A DNA stretch of 64,000 bases from Buddleja alternifolia (taxonomy: Eukaryota > Streptophyta > Magnoliopsida > Lamiales > Scrophulariaceae): NCBI GenBank assembly GCA_019426215.1, contig CM033402.1:2418001-2482000 (forward strand), written 5' to 3'. Below the pieces are notes generated by a model, which saw nothing but the letters and a program-made list of their open reading frames with translations, was not told the DNA's origin and made no database searches. A program made the position numbers and the translations under genes. This document shows positions 33,001 through 44,715 of this stretch, piece after piece. Numbering within the stretch: the stretch's first letter is position 1; every line of letters starts with the position of its first letter.

Positions 33001-35772
33001 TTTTAAATCTTGGCAGGTTCATTACCACGAGAAATTGGCAAACTTTACCAACTGGAGTATCTAGATTTAGGATTTAACAGCTTCACCGGTTCGATTCCAT
33101 CAGTTTTCTTCAACATTTCCACTCTTACACGCCTTTCACTTTACCAACTGGAGTATTTGTCGGGCAGTCTTCCTACCAATTTAGGTTTCAGGTTACCCGT
33201 TCTTGAAGTACTTCTTCTCGGTCAAAATTACCTCAGCGGATCAATACCTGAATCCATATCTAACTGTTCTAAGCTCAAAATTCTCGCTCTCGAATCAAAT
33301 GACTTCACTGGTTTTGTACCTCACTTCTTTGGCGACTTAAGACTCCTCAAACGTCTTCTTCTAGGTGGTAACAATTTGAGAACTGAATCTTCAGAATTGA
33401 GCTTCATTACTTCATTGACAAATTGCAGATTTTTGAGCCAATTGGATATTAGTATAAATCCTCTTGACGGCGTCATTCCAGCTTCCATTGGGAATTTATC
33501 TACCTCGTTCCAGTATTTTGATGCCTCCAACAGTAAAATCAAGGGCGACATTCCTGAAGAAATCATCAATTTAAGCAACTTGATGGTACTTGATTTGTCC
33601 GACAATGAGTTGACAGGAAAAATCCCATCTACTGTCAAAGATTTGCATAAGCTTCAAGGGTTGTATCTAATAAACAACAAAATGGAAGGTTTCATTCCAG
33701 ATGGTCTATGTGATTTACACAGCTTGAATTTACTATCTTTAAGCCGAAATCGATTTTCAGGGTCGATTCCAGAATGCTTAGGAAACGTGACATCTTTAAG
33801 GCATCTTTTTCTAGGTTACAACATGTTGAGTTCAAGCATACCGTCAAGCTTGTGGAGAATCAAAGACTTGTTGGAGCTCGATTTGTCCTCGAATTCGTTG
33901 AGTGGATTTTTACAACCAGAAATAGGTAATTTAGCAGCAGCTATCAGTATTGATCTGTCAAAGAACAATTTGTCCAAGGATATCCCAAGTACAATTAAAA
34001 ATTTACAAGCTTTGGCTAATCTTTCTTTAGCACATAATAACTTAGAGGGTTCTATTCCTGCATCCGTAGGTAGCATGATTAGTTTGATAAGATTAGACTT
34101 ATCTTACAATAGTATCTCTGGTTCAATCCCAAAGTCTTTGGAGAGACTTCAACTCCTCGACTACTTTAATGTTTCTTTCAATATTTTAAAAGGAGAAATT
34201 CCTTCTAGTGGTCCTTTCAGAAACTTCACTGGGGAATCATTCAAGGGTAATGAGGCATTATGTGGAAGTCCAAGGTTCCACGTCTCGCCTTGCAATACGA
34301 AATCAAAAAAGAAGAGGTTGAGTCGAGCTTTATTAGTGCTCAGTACGGTTGTTTCCTTAATTGTCGTGATTATTTCTTTGGCATTTATCTTGTCAAGGTG
34401 TAGAAGGAAAGATAGGTTAGTGAGTGGAAATGGCGCTCGAGAACCCATTGTACCAGAAAGAATTTCATATTATGAGCTCCTACAAGCAACTGAGCAGTTT
34501 AGTGAAAGCAATTTATTAGGAACAGGGGGTTTTGGTTCTGTTTACAAAGGTATTATGAGAGATGGGAGGGTTTTGGCTGTAAAGGTGTTCAATTTGCAAT
34601 TACAAGGCATATTCAAGAGCTTTGATGCTGAATGTGAAGTACTGCGTAACCTTCGCCATAGAAACCTCATCAAAGTCATAGGCAGTTGCTCTAATGAGGA
34701 TTTCAAGGCATTGATAATTGAATACATGCCGAAAGGAAGCCTTGAAAAATGGTTATATTCCCACAACTATTGCTTGGATCTCATGCAAAGATTGAACATA
34801 ATGATCGATGTGGCATTTGCATTGGAATATCTCCACCACGGTTATTTGTCACCAGTCGTTCATTGTGATTTGAAGCCGAGTAATGTGCTTTTGGATGAAG
34901 AAATGATCGCTCATGTGAGTGATTTTGGGATTGCGAAATTGTTGGGCGAAAGAGAGAGCATTTCGCACACAGAAACTCTAGCAACACTCGGTTACATGGC
35001 TCCAGGTGAATCTTCTCAGTCTTAAATCTCTCTTATTTTATTTATATTTGATTATATCTCATTATCACCCTGTTAGAAATATGAATCTTGACATTAGTCA
35101 AGATGGACTGTAACTGCTGAAAATAAACAAGAAATAAAAAATAGTTCTAATCTAAGATGAGACAAAAAATTAATGTGAATTGGCCGAATTGCCTATATCC
35201 ACGAGGCAAACACTAAATTTTGCTTTTTTTTTTTTGTTTTTAATCTTAGGAAAATGATACATATTATAATGTACAAGCCTATCTATTTACATAGAGCTTA
35301 ATGAACTCATCATCAAATATGGATGGATACATGGCATAGGTTTGCATCAAGTACCAATCATGAAATGTCTCTTAGTATCATTAAGAATGAAATATTATTA
35401 TTGTATATTCATTTTGATGCATTATAATTTTTCATTGTAGAGTATGGGTTGCAAGGGTTGGTTTCAACGAGATGTGATGTTTATAGCTATGGTATCATTT
35501 TGATGGAAACCTTTACAAGAAAAAGGCCAAGTGATGATATGTTCGGCGAAGATTGTAGCTTAAAGACTTGGGTTGAAATATCACTTTCAAATCAGGCTAT
35601 AGATGCCAACTTATTGTATCCTGAAGGAAAAAACTTTGATAAAAGTCTGCAATGTGTATCATCTATATTGGAGTTGGCTTTGAAGTGCTCGGCAGAATAT
35701 CCTAGGGATAGGATAAACATGAAAGAAGTGCTAGCAGAGCTACAAAAAATAAAGCGTCAATTTCTCATGTAA
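30031..35772 (+). CDS. LRR receptor-like kinase, subfamily XII type (EFR/Xa21-like), non-RD
   Basis: Five exons, 30031-30353, 30522-31045, 31153-31368, 33017-35005 and 35441-35772, give an open 1127 aa protein (3384 nt including TAA) with GT-AG introns. It has a signal peptide (MEKTSYYICALAALLLI), an LRRNT_2 cap (DQFALLALKSHIT ... CSWIGVTC), about 25 LRRs of 24 residues, a transmembrane helix near residue 792 followed by basic residues, then a kinase: GTGGFGSVYKG (about 857), AVKVF lysine, HCDLKPSNVLLD (about 969), DFGIAK, and GYMAPE completed across intron 4. Cys instead of Arg before the catalytic Asp makes it a non-RD kinase, as in FLS2, EFR and Xa21. It would sit in the plasma membrane; ligand unknown. 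ATG 30031 is chosen because it opens the signal peptide. Introns 2 and 3 fall exactly at LRR unit borders. Confidence 0.92.
31369..33016 (+). other. Intron 3 of the LRR receptor kinase
   Basis: A 1648 bp intron with donor G|GTACGC and acceptor TTGGCAG|GT. It is AT-rich with scattered repeat-like phrases but no recognisable complete element or gene; the 60-67 aa frames in it (31958-32556) have no support. Confidence 0.75.
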
Positions 35773-35850
35773 ATTTTAGGTCACATTTTTGTGATCTATC
35801 ATAAACAAGTTTACCCATATAGAGGTATATATGTTCTTGTATTATATATA

Positions 35851-36441
35851 TGTTGGGTTTATGGAGACCGATTGATACGTTGGAACTGAGGAAAGTCGAG
35901 GAGCTAAGAGAGAAGTCAAAATGGAGCCAGAAAAAGGGAAAAACGGACCTTGACCAGCCAATGCTGCAGCGGTGGGCAGCAGAGGTGCAACGCCGTGGCA
36001 TTCCGGTTGTGGCAAGTCGAACGCCGCAGAGTTCTGGCCAAACACAGAGGCGTTCATGGCAGTCAATCAAGGACGCATTTTTGGGCTGTATTTTCGAGAG
36101 ATTGGGTTTCTTTATTGGTATTGACTTGTGATTTGGCAAATGACTTGTATTAGGAGTGCTTCCTAGTTACCTAAGAGTAGGATTGTGTTTTCTATTTAGA
36201 TTAGAATGTTTTTTTTTCTTGTGTATCAAGTCTTTCACTTATAAATAGGACTTGTAATTGTATTTGGTGTGATTCTCTAGTTAGACTCAGAAATAAAAAG
36301 GTGTAGTCTAGAGTTTGCCCGTGGATGTAGGCAAGTTATGCCGAATTACGTAAAATCCTCTTGTTGTCATTCTTTTATGCTTCTTGATATTCCTTGTTTT
36401 AATTTTTCTTATCGTGCTCTGATGGCCTACCATTCCTAACA
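35851..36441 (+). mobile_element. Solo LTR, copia-type
   Basis: A 591 bp sequence beginning TGTTGGG and ending CCTAACA with a perfect 5 bp duplication ATATA (35846-35850 and 36442-36446) and no internal region. It contains TATAAATA (36240-36247) and the phrase GTGGATGTAGGCAAG about 130 bp before its end, common in plant copia LTRs. It starts 78 bp after the receptor kinase stop codon and may supply that gene's polyadenylation region. The 93 aa open frame within it is not called as a gene. Confidence 0.85.
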
Positions 36442-36446
36442 ATATA

Positions 36447-38388
36447 GGAATCAAATGGTTGTGTTAGGAAATATAAACAAGAAATAAATAAATAATTATT
36501 TTTCCCTGAGAAAGTTGTCTCAGTCTCTATGGTACACGGGGTCATGAGAATTAGCGGTTGTTGCACTTTTTAATCATAGAAGTTCCATTCCTCGATGGAC
36601 TCCGTACATTAAAAAGTGTGGTTGTGGGATCTCGGCCTTCGGGGGTCTCAAGCCCCGTAATTATTATCCGTGTTTTTGGTGTAAATCAATTTCTTTGCTG
36701 CGGAACAATATTACGGGGCTAAGTTGTTCCGCAGCAAATCAACTTTGGTGTAACTTCAAACGACTTAAAGTTAGATCCAAATTTCAAGTCCATGGGAAAG
36801 AATATTATAGTTGGTGTTCATATATTAGGCGACTAAAAGTATGCTAAGTGACCCGACTTAAAAAATTTGTATTTAATACGCATTTGTTACGAATTTGTAT
36901 TGAAAGTTATGGTGAATCGGCTAAACAATACGAGAAGGAGAAAATAAACAAATTTGTACACATGTAGGTAAAATACGAATGTAAATAAATTATGCAAGAA
37001 GAGAAACATGACCAATTTTTAATATCATTTTGCAAGGTATTTACTATGAAAAATATTTTGTACGAGTCACTAGTTGGCAATAATTTATATTTGATGAGTT
37101 ATTAGTGTTTGTGCGTTTTAATTGTATGTTATCCAATCAATACTAATATAATTTCTATTACAAATCTGTCAATTTTCAACGCCAATTCTCACAGACAGAT
37201 GGCCGCCGACTGGAGGCAAGCTCACAATCTGATTATCACCAACACCACCAAATACTACACTAATCGTTACATAGGAATATATACAGAATTTCCCATTCAA
37301 TCACGTATGCCGTATAACCAATTGGAACTTACACTTTGTTCTATTAAGTCTACTTCACAAGTCACAGGGTAGGCTCATTTTCATCTATTCAAAAGGCGAG
37401 TTACAGATACAAGAAAGGGTATCATCGTACATTAATATTATTGGCTCTGGCATTATCACTTGCCGAAACAAAAATATTTTTTAAGTGTACATATATACAT
37501 TTAGGGCTCGTTTGGTTGGGAGATTGGGTTTATATGTGTCTGGGTAGTCCATGGGTTTCAAACCACAGACTATTCAGAAAAAATGGTTTGGTTGTTAATT
37601 TCGGCCCAATTAAAATTGTGTTTCAGCAACCTTATTTCTTGTTTGGTTGGTTGGTTAACATGGGTTAGGTTTAGGGTAAAATACATTTTTAGCCCCAACT
37701 TTAACATTATTTCCTATTTTGCCCTTACGTAATAAACAGGTCTATCTACCCATCTACCCACATGAGTTTGTTGAGTTTCTTGCAAATATTAAAAATAAAA
37801 TGGTTTTGTAGTGTTTGTTGGAATGATATTAATTTATGCTCAACACTAATTACTTAATTTATGTTCAACACAAATCTTTCGACCAAAAATTACTACTATA
37901 GTCTTCAAAATGGCAGTCATAAATTACTTATTTATGCTCATTTTTTGTGAAAATCTATCCAAATGTCCATTTTTTATTTTAAGATGTATTATATTTTAGT
38001 AGAGCACATTTAAACGCGTCAACCTCAGTCACAACACTGCCTGTTGTCTAGATTTGTCAATGATAAAGTAAATATCCATAATCAGCAGCAAAATTTCATA
38101 CATTCTTGATTTGTTTTAGCTGCATCAAGCATTATGCCATTGCATAAGCCTAAATCAAAATGAAATGGTTCAGCAAAGTATAGAAGTCCTTAGACATGCA
38201 AGATTACAAAGATTCAGAGGAGCTAACAGAGTAAATGACACAACGCATAACAAAAACCTCCTATGGCAGCCCAATAGATCCCATTCAAGCTAATTAATGA
38301 TACAATACTTAGCACAAATCTCGATTTTTTCCCCCTCAATTTCTTTGATGAGAAAAATCAAATAATATCTTCATCAAGATACAATGCC
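36447..38388. other. Intergenic DNA with inverted repeats
   Basis: No gene. 36694-36708 (TTTGCTGCGGAACAA) pairs perfectly with 36724-36738 around a 15 nt loop containing ACGGGGC. A smaller pair, CACTTTTTAAT and ATTAAAAAGTG, lies at about 36563 and 36609. From 37503 (AGGGCTCGTTTGGTTGGGA) to about 37760 a segment resembles 45660-45860 (TTGTTTGGTTG..., GGGTAAAATACA, CCCTATTTTACCCTT-like words), so both are probably copies of one MITE family. Confidence 0.5.
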
Positions 38389-38495
38389 CTACAACACTCG
38401 GTACTTGAAAAGTGGTGGTTGTGTTGGTAGCAGACCGAAGCGTTTCTTTAGGAGAAACCTCTGCCTCGCGTACTTATCATCAGGTGAGAAGCGGG
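38389..38495 (-). pseudogene. Orphan terminal exon of an unidentified plant gene
   Basis: A 35-codon frame with stop TAG 38391-38389, preceded by a good acceptor (TTTGTTCTCTAATGCAG at 38512-38496). It reads [20 protein letters not shown] then [15 protein letters not shown]: basic, compact and protein-like, unlike the chance frames nearby. A candidate preceding exon ends at 43625 with donor GTAAGT (reading TTKWFTRFDNR), so copia element C would sit in the intron. That join needs a one-base correction, so the gene may be dead. I cannot name the family. Confidence 0.35.
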
Positions 38496-38595
38496 CTGCA
38501 TTAGAGAACAAAGTGTAGAACAAGGAAAATATATTTGTGCACATTCTTGATAATTTTCATTGAAAAATTGTCAAATTGGAACACTAGACAGAATA

Positions 38596-38789
38596 TGTCA
38601 GTAATCAGATGAAGCCATGGAGAGAGAAAAAGGAATTCTGGAAGATATTATTGACTTATGAAGCATTACAGAAAGATGGAAAAAGAACGGCTTAAATATT
38701 AAGCCTACAACGGTCAAAAGAAAAAACAACTTACTCCTAAAAGCGTTTATAACAAACACGCTTTAAACTAAAACACTCTATTCTCAACA
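38596..38789 (-). repeat. 3' LTR of element C
   Basis: 194 bp, bounded by the GAATA duplication on its outer side and the polypurine tract on its inner side. Confidence 0.92.
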
Positions 38790-38796
38790 CTCCCCC

Positions 38797-41700
38797 TCAA
38801 GTTGGTTGTCTAAACAAATCAAAGACACCCAACTTGGAAAGAAGAAAATCAAACTGAACTCTCCCCAAAGGTTTTGTCAAAATGTCAGCAGGTTGCTGAA
38901 CACTAGGAATATAATTGGTGCAAATCTTGCCTTCTTGAATTTTTTCGCTAACAAAATGACAATCCAACTCCAAATGTTTGGTCCTTTCATGAAAAATGGG
39001 ATTTGCAGCTATCTGCATTGCTGACTTGCTGTCTATATGCAAAGTAACTGGTTGAAGTTTATTAAATCCCAAATCTCTGAAAATTGCAAGTAACCATAAC
39101 ACTTCTGCAGTAGTTGTTCCCATGGCCCTGTATTCTGCCTCAGTAGAACTTCTTGAAATGGTGGCCTGCTTTTTTGATTTCCATGATATTAGAGAGTCAC
39201 CAAGTTGTATTGCATATCCTGTTAGGGACTTCCTGGACATTGGACATGAAGCCCAATCACTATCACAGTAAGCCTTCAGCTCCATTTTGCTTTGAAATGA
39301 AAATAAGATGCCCAAACCTGGTTTTCCTTTAAGATACTTCAAAATTCTATACACAGCATCAAGGTGAGATTTTCTTGGTTTATGCATAAATTGACTAAGT
39401 AATTGCACACCATAGCTTATATCAGGTCTGGTTAGACATAGGTATATCAACTTACCAACAATTTTCTGAAAAAAACCAACATGATTGAGTAAAGGATCAT
39501 TACCAGTCATATCTTCTTCTGTATACTTAATATTCTGCTCAACTGGTGTATTGATTGGCTTACATCCAATGACTCCAGTTTCACTTAATAGCTCAAGGAC
39601 ATATTTTCTGTGATTAAGATATATACCCTGCTTAGATCTTGCTATTTCAATGCCAAGAAAGAATTTTAATTCACCAAGATCCTTCATATAAAAGGTATTA
39701 TTCAAATAAGTCTTACATTCAGATATAAGATGATCATCATTCCCTGTTATAAGAATATCATCAACATATAATAATAAGATAACCATACTACTCCCCCTGG
39801 ATTTAATAAACAGAGAGTAGTCATTCTTGGATTGATGAAATCCAAACTTTGTAACAGCCATAGTAAATTTAGAATTCCATTGTCTTGACGCTTGTTTTAA
39901 ACCATATAAAGACTTCTCTAGTTTACAAACTTTATTACCAATAACTTGACCATCATAATTAAAGCCAGGAGGAAGGGACATGTATACTTCTTCATGGAGA
40001 TCACCTTGTAAAAAAGCATTGGTGACATCCATTTGCCATAATTTCCAGTTATGGATGGCAGCAAGAGAAATGATCACCCTGACAGTGACATGCTTAACAA
40101 CAGGAGAAAATGTGTCAGTGTAATCTATCCCTTCTAACTGAGTATATCCTTTGGCAACTAACCTGGCCTTATATCTATCAATAGTCCCATCTGATCTATA
40201 TTTGATAGTGTAGACCCACCTACAACCTATAGCTGTTTTACCAGGAGGAAGAGTAACAATACTCCAAGTTTTATTCAACTCTAAGGCTTTTATTTCTGCA
40301 TTCATAGCCTTTTCCCATTTATCATTTCCTTTAGCTTCATGATAATGATTAGGAATAGATTCACTATCAAGAGCAGTAAGGAAAGCCCTAGATGAAGGTC
40401 TAATTTTGTCATATTGAACATAATGAGATAAAGGATGCTTAGTAGATATCACTTGATTAGAAAAGGAATGGTTAGTCACATAATCTTTAGTCCATATAGG
40501 AGTTGTTGTTACTCTACTGGAACTCCTGACCTGATCATGCTGAATAGGTCTATTTTGAACAATTTCCAAATTATCATCTCTAGAATCACCATTATCATCA
40601 TGTTGTATATGATCCAATTCATCATTTCTATCAGATACAGGTGTAGAAGAATGAACATATGGCATAATCAAATCATCATAAAAAAGATTCTCATCATGTG
40701 TAGGAAACAAATGTGCACTAGAATTGGACTGTGAAACAGAGAAAGGAAAAATATGTTCATAAAATAGAACATCTCTAGAAACAATGAAAGATCTAGTATC
40801 AAGGTCCAACAATCTATATCCTTTCTGCATATTAGAATATCCCATAAACACACATGGTTTGGATCTATATTTAAACTTATCATGTAAGAGAATGATCTTA
40901 GCAAAGCATAAGCAGCCAAATACCATTAAGTGATCATAAGATGGAGATTTACCATAGAGAACATGAAAATGACTTTTTCCTCTTAATAAAGGTGTAGGAG
41001 TCCTATTAATCAAGTAAACAGCAGTCTTGATACATTCTCCCCAATATTTGATAGGTATATTAGAATGAAACTTTAGAGCTCTAGCCACATCCAAGATATG
41101 CCTATGTTTCCTTTCTACAACCCCATTTTGTAGGGGTGTGTATGCACATGAACTTTGATGTAATATTCCTAAAGAATTAAACAAATCTGTGCATTCTTTA
41201 CTAAAAAAACTCAGTAGCATTATCAGTTCTCACTTGTTTAATCTTGACAGAGAGTTGAGTGTGAATATAAGTAAAGAATCTGTTAATAACATCATAAGCA
41301 TCAGATTTGAATTTTAGTAAGAAATCCTATGTACTTCTTGAGAAATCATCAACAATAGTTAAGAAGTACTTTTCACTGTTATAGGTCATCTCTCTATATG
41401 GACCCCATATATCAACATGCAACAAATCAAATATAGCAACAGTTTTACTAGTTTTAATAGGAAAAGAACTTCTACTATGTTTAGCCAAAGGGCAAATATT
41501 ACAAAACTTCTCAACTTTATTAATGTTGATACCAAGTTCAGGGAGAAATTGAAATCTACAAAAGGACATGTGTCCAAATCTTTGGTGCCACAAACTAGCT
41601 TTACCATGAACAACAAAGTTATCAGGATTGAAACTATCAACATTATTACATGAATGAGAAATTTTCTGAGAAATAGTGTTTAGAATATCATCAGGGATAG

Positions 41701-43201
41701 GCTGAAAAACATAGAGACCATTGTGAAGTCTACCAATCCCCTTGATCAATCCAGTCAAGATTTCCTGTATAACACAAAATTTGGGATAAAAACTAATGTA
41801 AACATTAACATCAGCAGTTAATCTAGATACAGACAGAAGATTATGTTTGAGATCTGGCACATGAAGCACATTCATCGGTTTTAGATCATTGCTAAGATTA
41901 ACTGTTCCAGATTGATTTACTGCACTCACAATACCATTAGGAAGCTTAACAGTAGTTGAAGTCATTGGCAAGTTATCATATGAGTTATATATATGATCAT
42001 TAGATACCATATGTTGATTAGCCCCTGAATCTATTATCCACTTATGATTTTGTAAATTCTGTAAAGTGGCATTTAAACATATAAGAGTACCTGTATTATC
42101 AGCAGAAGCCAAGTTTGTAGTGGAACCATTATTCTGACTTTGATCAGTGCTCATGGATCCAATGAGATGCAATATCTGTTGATATTGTTCATTGGTCAGT
42201 GCAGGTTGAGCAACAGCAGTATGACCCTTAATATCAGTGTTAGAGTTTCCATTCTGAGTGTTATTAGAACTTGATGCAAAATTCACATTGTAACCTCTTC
42301 CTGTGACATTTCCTCTTGCACCTCCTCTTCTGCCTCCTCTATTCCAATTTGGAGGGTAACCATGTAGCTTGAAACAATTCTCTCTTGTGTGACCATTAAA
42401 ATTACAGTGATCACACAACAATGATGATCTATCAACTGACTTGTTCTGTGTAGAATTACTCAGTAAGGCCATAGAAGACTCAACTCCAGTGTTTTGAACA
42501 TTAATCCCCCTTTGAGTCTCCTCATTGGAAATCATAGAATATACTTGTCCATGAGTTGGCAGTGGAGACATCATGAGTATTTGAGAACGGATTGTACCAT
42601 AACATTTATTCAATCCCATTAGGAATTTCATCATCTTCAATTGTCCACAAAATTCTATATACTCTTCAGATATATCTCTGGATGGGGAAGGGGTAAGAGA
42701 GCCATATTCATCCCAAAGTTGTCTCAATTTTGAGTAGTAATCAGTGACATTGTGAGTTTCTTGAGTTATGGTGTTGATTTATCTATATAAAGTATATAAC
42801 CTGGCACCATTAATTCTATCGAATCTTTCTTTTAAATCAATCCATATTAGATATGCAGAATTGCAATACACAACACCATGAATAAGATCTCGTGATAAGG
42901 ATCGATGTATCCAGGATTTTACCAGAGCATTACAGTGCTTCCAATGGTGGAAAAGATGAGAATCAGGTTCTGGTCCCTTGCAAGTTCCATCAATAAAACC
43001 TATCTTGTTCTTCGCCTCGAGTGCAACTATCATCTCTCTGCTCCACACCTTATAGTTTTCAGATCCTCGCAAAACTTCCGTCACAAGATCCAAATTCGGA
43101 GTATCCGAAGGGTGTACATACAGGGGATCTTGAAAATCAATTGTTGAAGTTTTGTTTCCTTTTCCTACCTGAGTATCTGGAGGATTTTGATCTTTCGTCA
43201 T
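38797..43201 (-). pseudogene. Copia gag-pol polyprotein of element C
   Basis: Starts ATG 43201 (MTKDQNPPD). The same frame is cut by TAA at 42781-42779 and TAG near 41327 (DDFSRST then stop, where Trp is expected). An extra base in the A7 run at 41203-41209 (T7 on the coding strand) then shifts the frame, and the rest is open to 38797. Domains: DUF4219/UBN2-like gag (VLRGSENYKVWSREM), CCHC (CDHCNFNGHTRENC), protease (WIIDSGANQHMV), GAG-pre-integrase (LWHQRFGHMSF), integrase (LLHVDIWGPY, NGVVERKHRH), RT ([32 protein letters not shown]), RNase H (STEAEYRAM, RTKHLELDCHFVSEKI, ADILTKPLG). Only three lesions in about 1,450 codons, so it is a fairly young loss. Confidence 0.93.
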
Positions 43202-43370
43202 ATTTGAAGATCAATTGCAGCGGAAGATATGAATTGATCGAAGAAAAAAGGCGAGATAAAACCTTGAATCAAAGAAAGGCGAAATCAATTCTTGCAATGA
43301 AGAAAAGAGACGAAAGAATCAATCATCAATTTCAGCGATGCTTTGTGAATAAATCGAAGATGAATTCGAA

Positions 43371-43386
43371 CATGGCTCTGGTACCA
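43371..43386 (-). promoter_or_regulatory. Initiator-Met tRNA primer-binding site of element C
   Basis: On the minus strand TGGTACCAGAGCCATG directly abuts the 5' LTR. It matches the usual plant copia PBS TGGTATCAGAGC with one change. It is a useful contrast to elements A and B. Confidence 0.88.
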
Positions 43387-43592
43387 TGTCAATAATCAGA
43401 TGAAGCCATGGAAGAGAGAAAAAGGAATTCTGGAAGATATTATTGACTTATGAACCATTACAGAAAGATGGAAAAAGAAGGGCTTAAATATTAAGGCTAC
43501 AACGGTCAAAAGAAAAAAGAAAAAAAAAACAACTTACTCCTAAAAGCGTTTATAATAAACACGCTTTAAACTAAAACACTCTATTCTCAACA
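43387..43592 (-). repeat. 5' LTR of element C
   Basis: 206 bp, next to the PBS on its inner side and GAATA on its outer side. Confidence 0.92.
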
Positions 43593-44049
43593 GAATAGAG
43601 CACATGAATATTTGTGGCACTTACTCGATTGTCAAATCTGGTAAACCATTTAGTTGTTACTAGATTTTAGATTAAAAACACTGCAACAGAAGAGAGTAAA
43701 GATAGTTGTGCTTTCAGGTAGCAGGTAGTAGGCAGTAGGTGGAAGTAGAGGAAATTCGAAAAATGGCATAACATATTACAAATAGAAAAATAGTAGAACT
43801 TATTACAAAGCTCTGTAGCCATTTTATGTAGTTTCTCAAAGTTCCTCAGCCAATGAAGCCCAACATAGTTCAAAAATAGTAGTTTTATAAATGAATCATG
43901 GTATCATTAATGATTTAATAATAAATAATGTCCCTGCTAAAGGTTCATTCAATTCACAAAAGTCAAATACGTTGATAGTTTATCGATTTCTACCTTGCAG
44001 CGTGCTTTGGGAAAAACTTTTCCAGGTTGTTTCATGAAGTGTCACGTAC

Positions 44050-44202
44050 CCAAGCCCAACTATCAAGCATAATTTCCTCATAAAGTGGTTTTATAATTGT
44101 GTAAAATCAAGCATTTGTACTCAGTACAATCCATGCATTAGGACTCTCCAAGATAAGGTATCCGCCGGTCATCAAAACCTTTCCCGGAGCAGAAGCAACC
44201 AT
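44050..44202 (-). pseudogene. Phosphomevalonate kinase exon 1 fragment
   Basis: Phosphomevalonate kinase makes mevalonate diphosphate in the isoprenoid pathway. From ATG 44202 the minus strand reads MVASAPGKVLMTGGYLILE, the strongly conserved GHMP-kinase N-terminus of the plant enzyme, then NAWIVLSTNA, a TGA where Arg (CGA) is expected, and on to YEEI and DSWAW. It ends at a good splice donor (TGG|GTACGT) after 51 codons, so this is a genomic exon copy with its intron border, not a processed cDNA. No further exons were found nearby. The stop and the missing gene body make it a pseudogene fragment. Confidence 0.82.
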
Positions 44203-44715
44203 ATCAATCATCAATAAAATGGTAATCACGCAATGAGTTATCATCACCAAGAACTTAAATGCGTGCATATAAATGTGTTGACAATAACGACAACTAAAAA
44301 ATAGGAGAAAAAGACTCACACTGACATTTCTCAGCAATAACCAATTCGGTGATCCTTTGATGTCAGTATATGACTAAACTGAGGAGTGACTTCTGTCTTC
44401 TAAAAATGTGAATTAGTTTTCCATTCCTGTCTAGATACACCAACAAGGGAATACATCTTTTTTTGCAAGTTTTTTTCTCTGAAAGACGAATAAGAATAAA
44501 AGCATGTACAACTAAAGACAGACAATCTTGAGTAATGAGCGCCATGAATGAATAAGAAATTGACAGCAGAGGGAATCAATGATTCTTATTCGACCGAGTT
44601 ATAGCTAGCAAGATGTCGATTCCCTATGGGTATAGGTAGACAGCTAGAGTCAGAACTGAAACTGGACTAATTGAGTAATGTTGACCCCACGGAGCGGTAG
44701 CGAAGGAGACAGCAA
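44203..44715. other. Intergenic DNA upstream of the kinase fragment
   Basis: May include original 5' flank of the phosphomevalonate kinase copy. No open frame with support. From about 44580 base composition becomes more balanced than the surroundings. Confidence 0.4.

Larger units (their letters stand above)
38596..43592 (-). mobile_element. Full-length Ty1/copia retrotransposon (element C)
   Basis: LTRs 38596-38789 (194 bp) and 43387-43592 (206 bp), both TGTCA...CTCAACA as read on the plus strand, with a perfect duplication GAATA (38591-38595 and 43593-43597). Read on the minus strand the order is LTR, initiator-Met PBS, gag, pol, polypurine tract (CCAACTTGAGGGGGAG), LTR. The 12 bp length difference is mainly an A-rich expansion in the 43.5 kb LTR. 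Pol has two stops and one frameshift. A different lineage from A and B: short LTRs and conventional priming. Confidence 0.94.

Noticed and set aside
35850..36131. 93-codon frame after the receptor kinase
   Set aside because: It lies wholly in the solo LTR, has no domain and overlaps three other open frames.
37109..37668. Open frames of 87 and 75 codons
   Set aside because: No domain or splice context; the second lies in a MITE-like repeat also present near 45.7 kb.
44107..44337. 76-codon frame as the true start of the phosphomevalonate kinase copy
   Set aside because: Its upstream extension is hydrophobic chance sequence; homology begins at the ATG at 44202.
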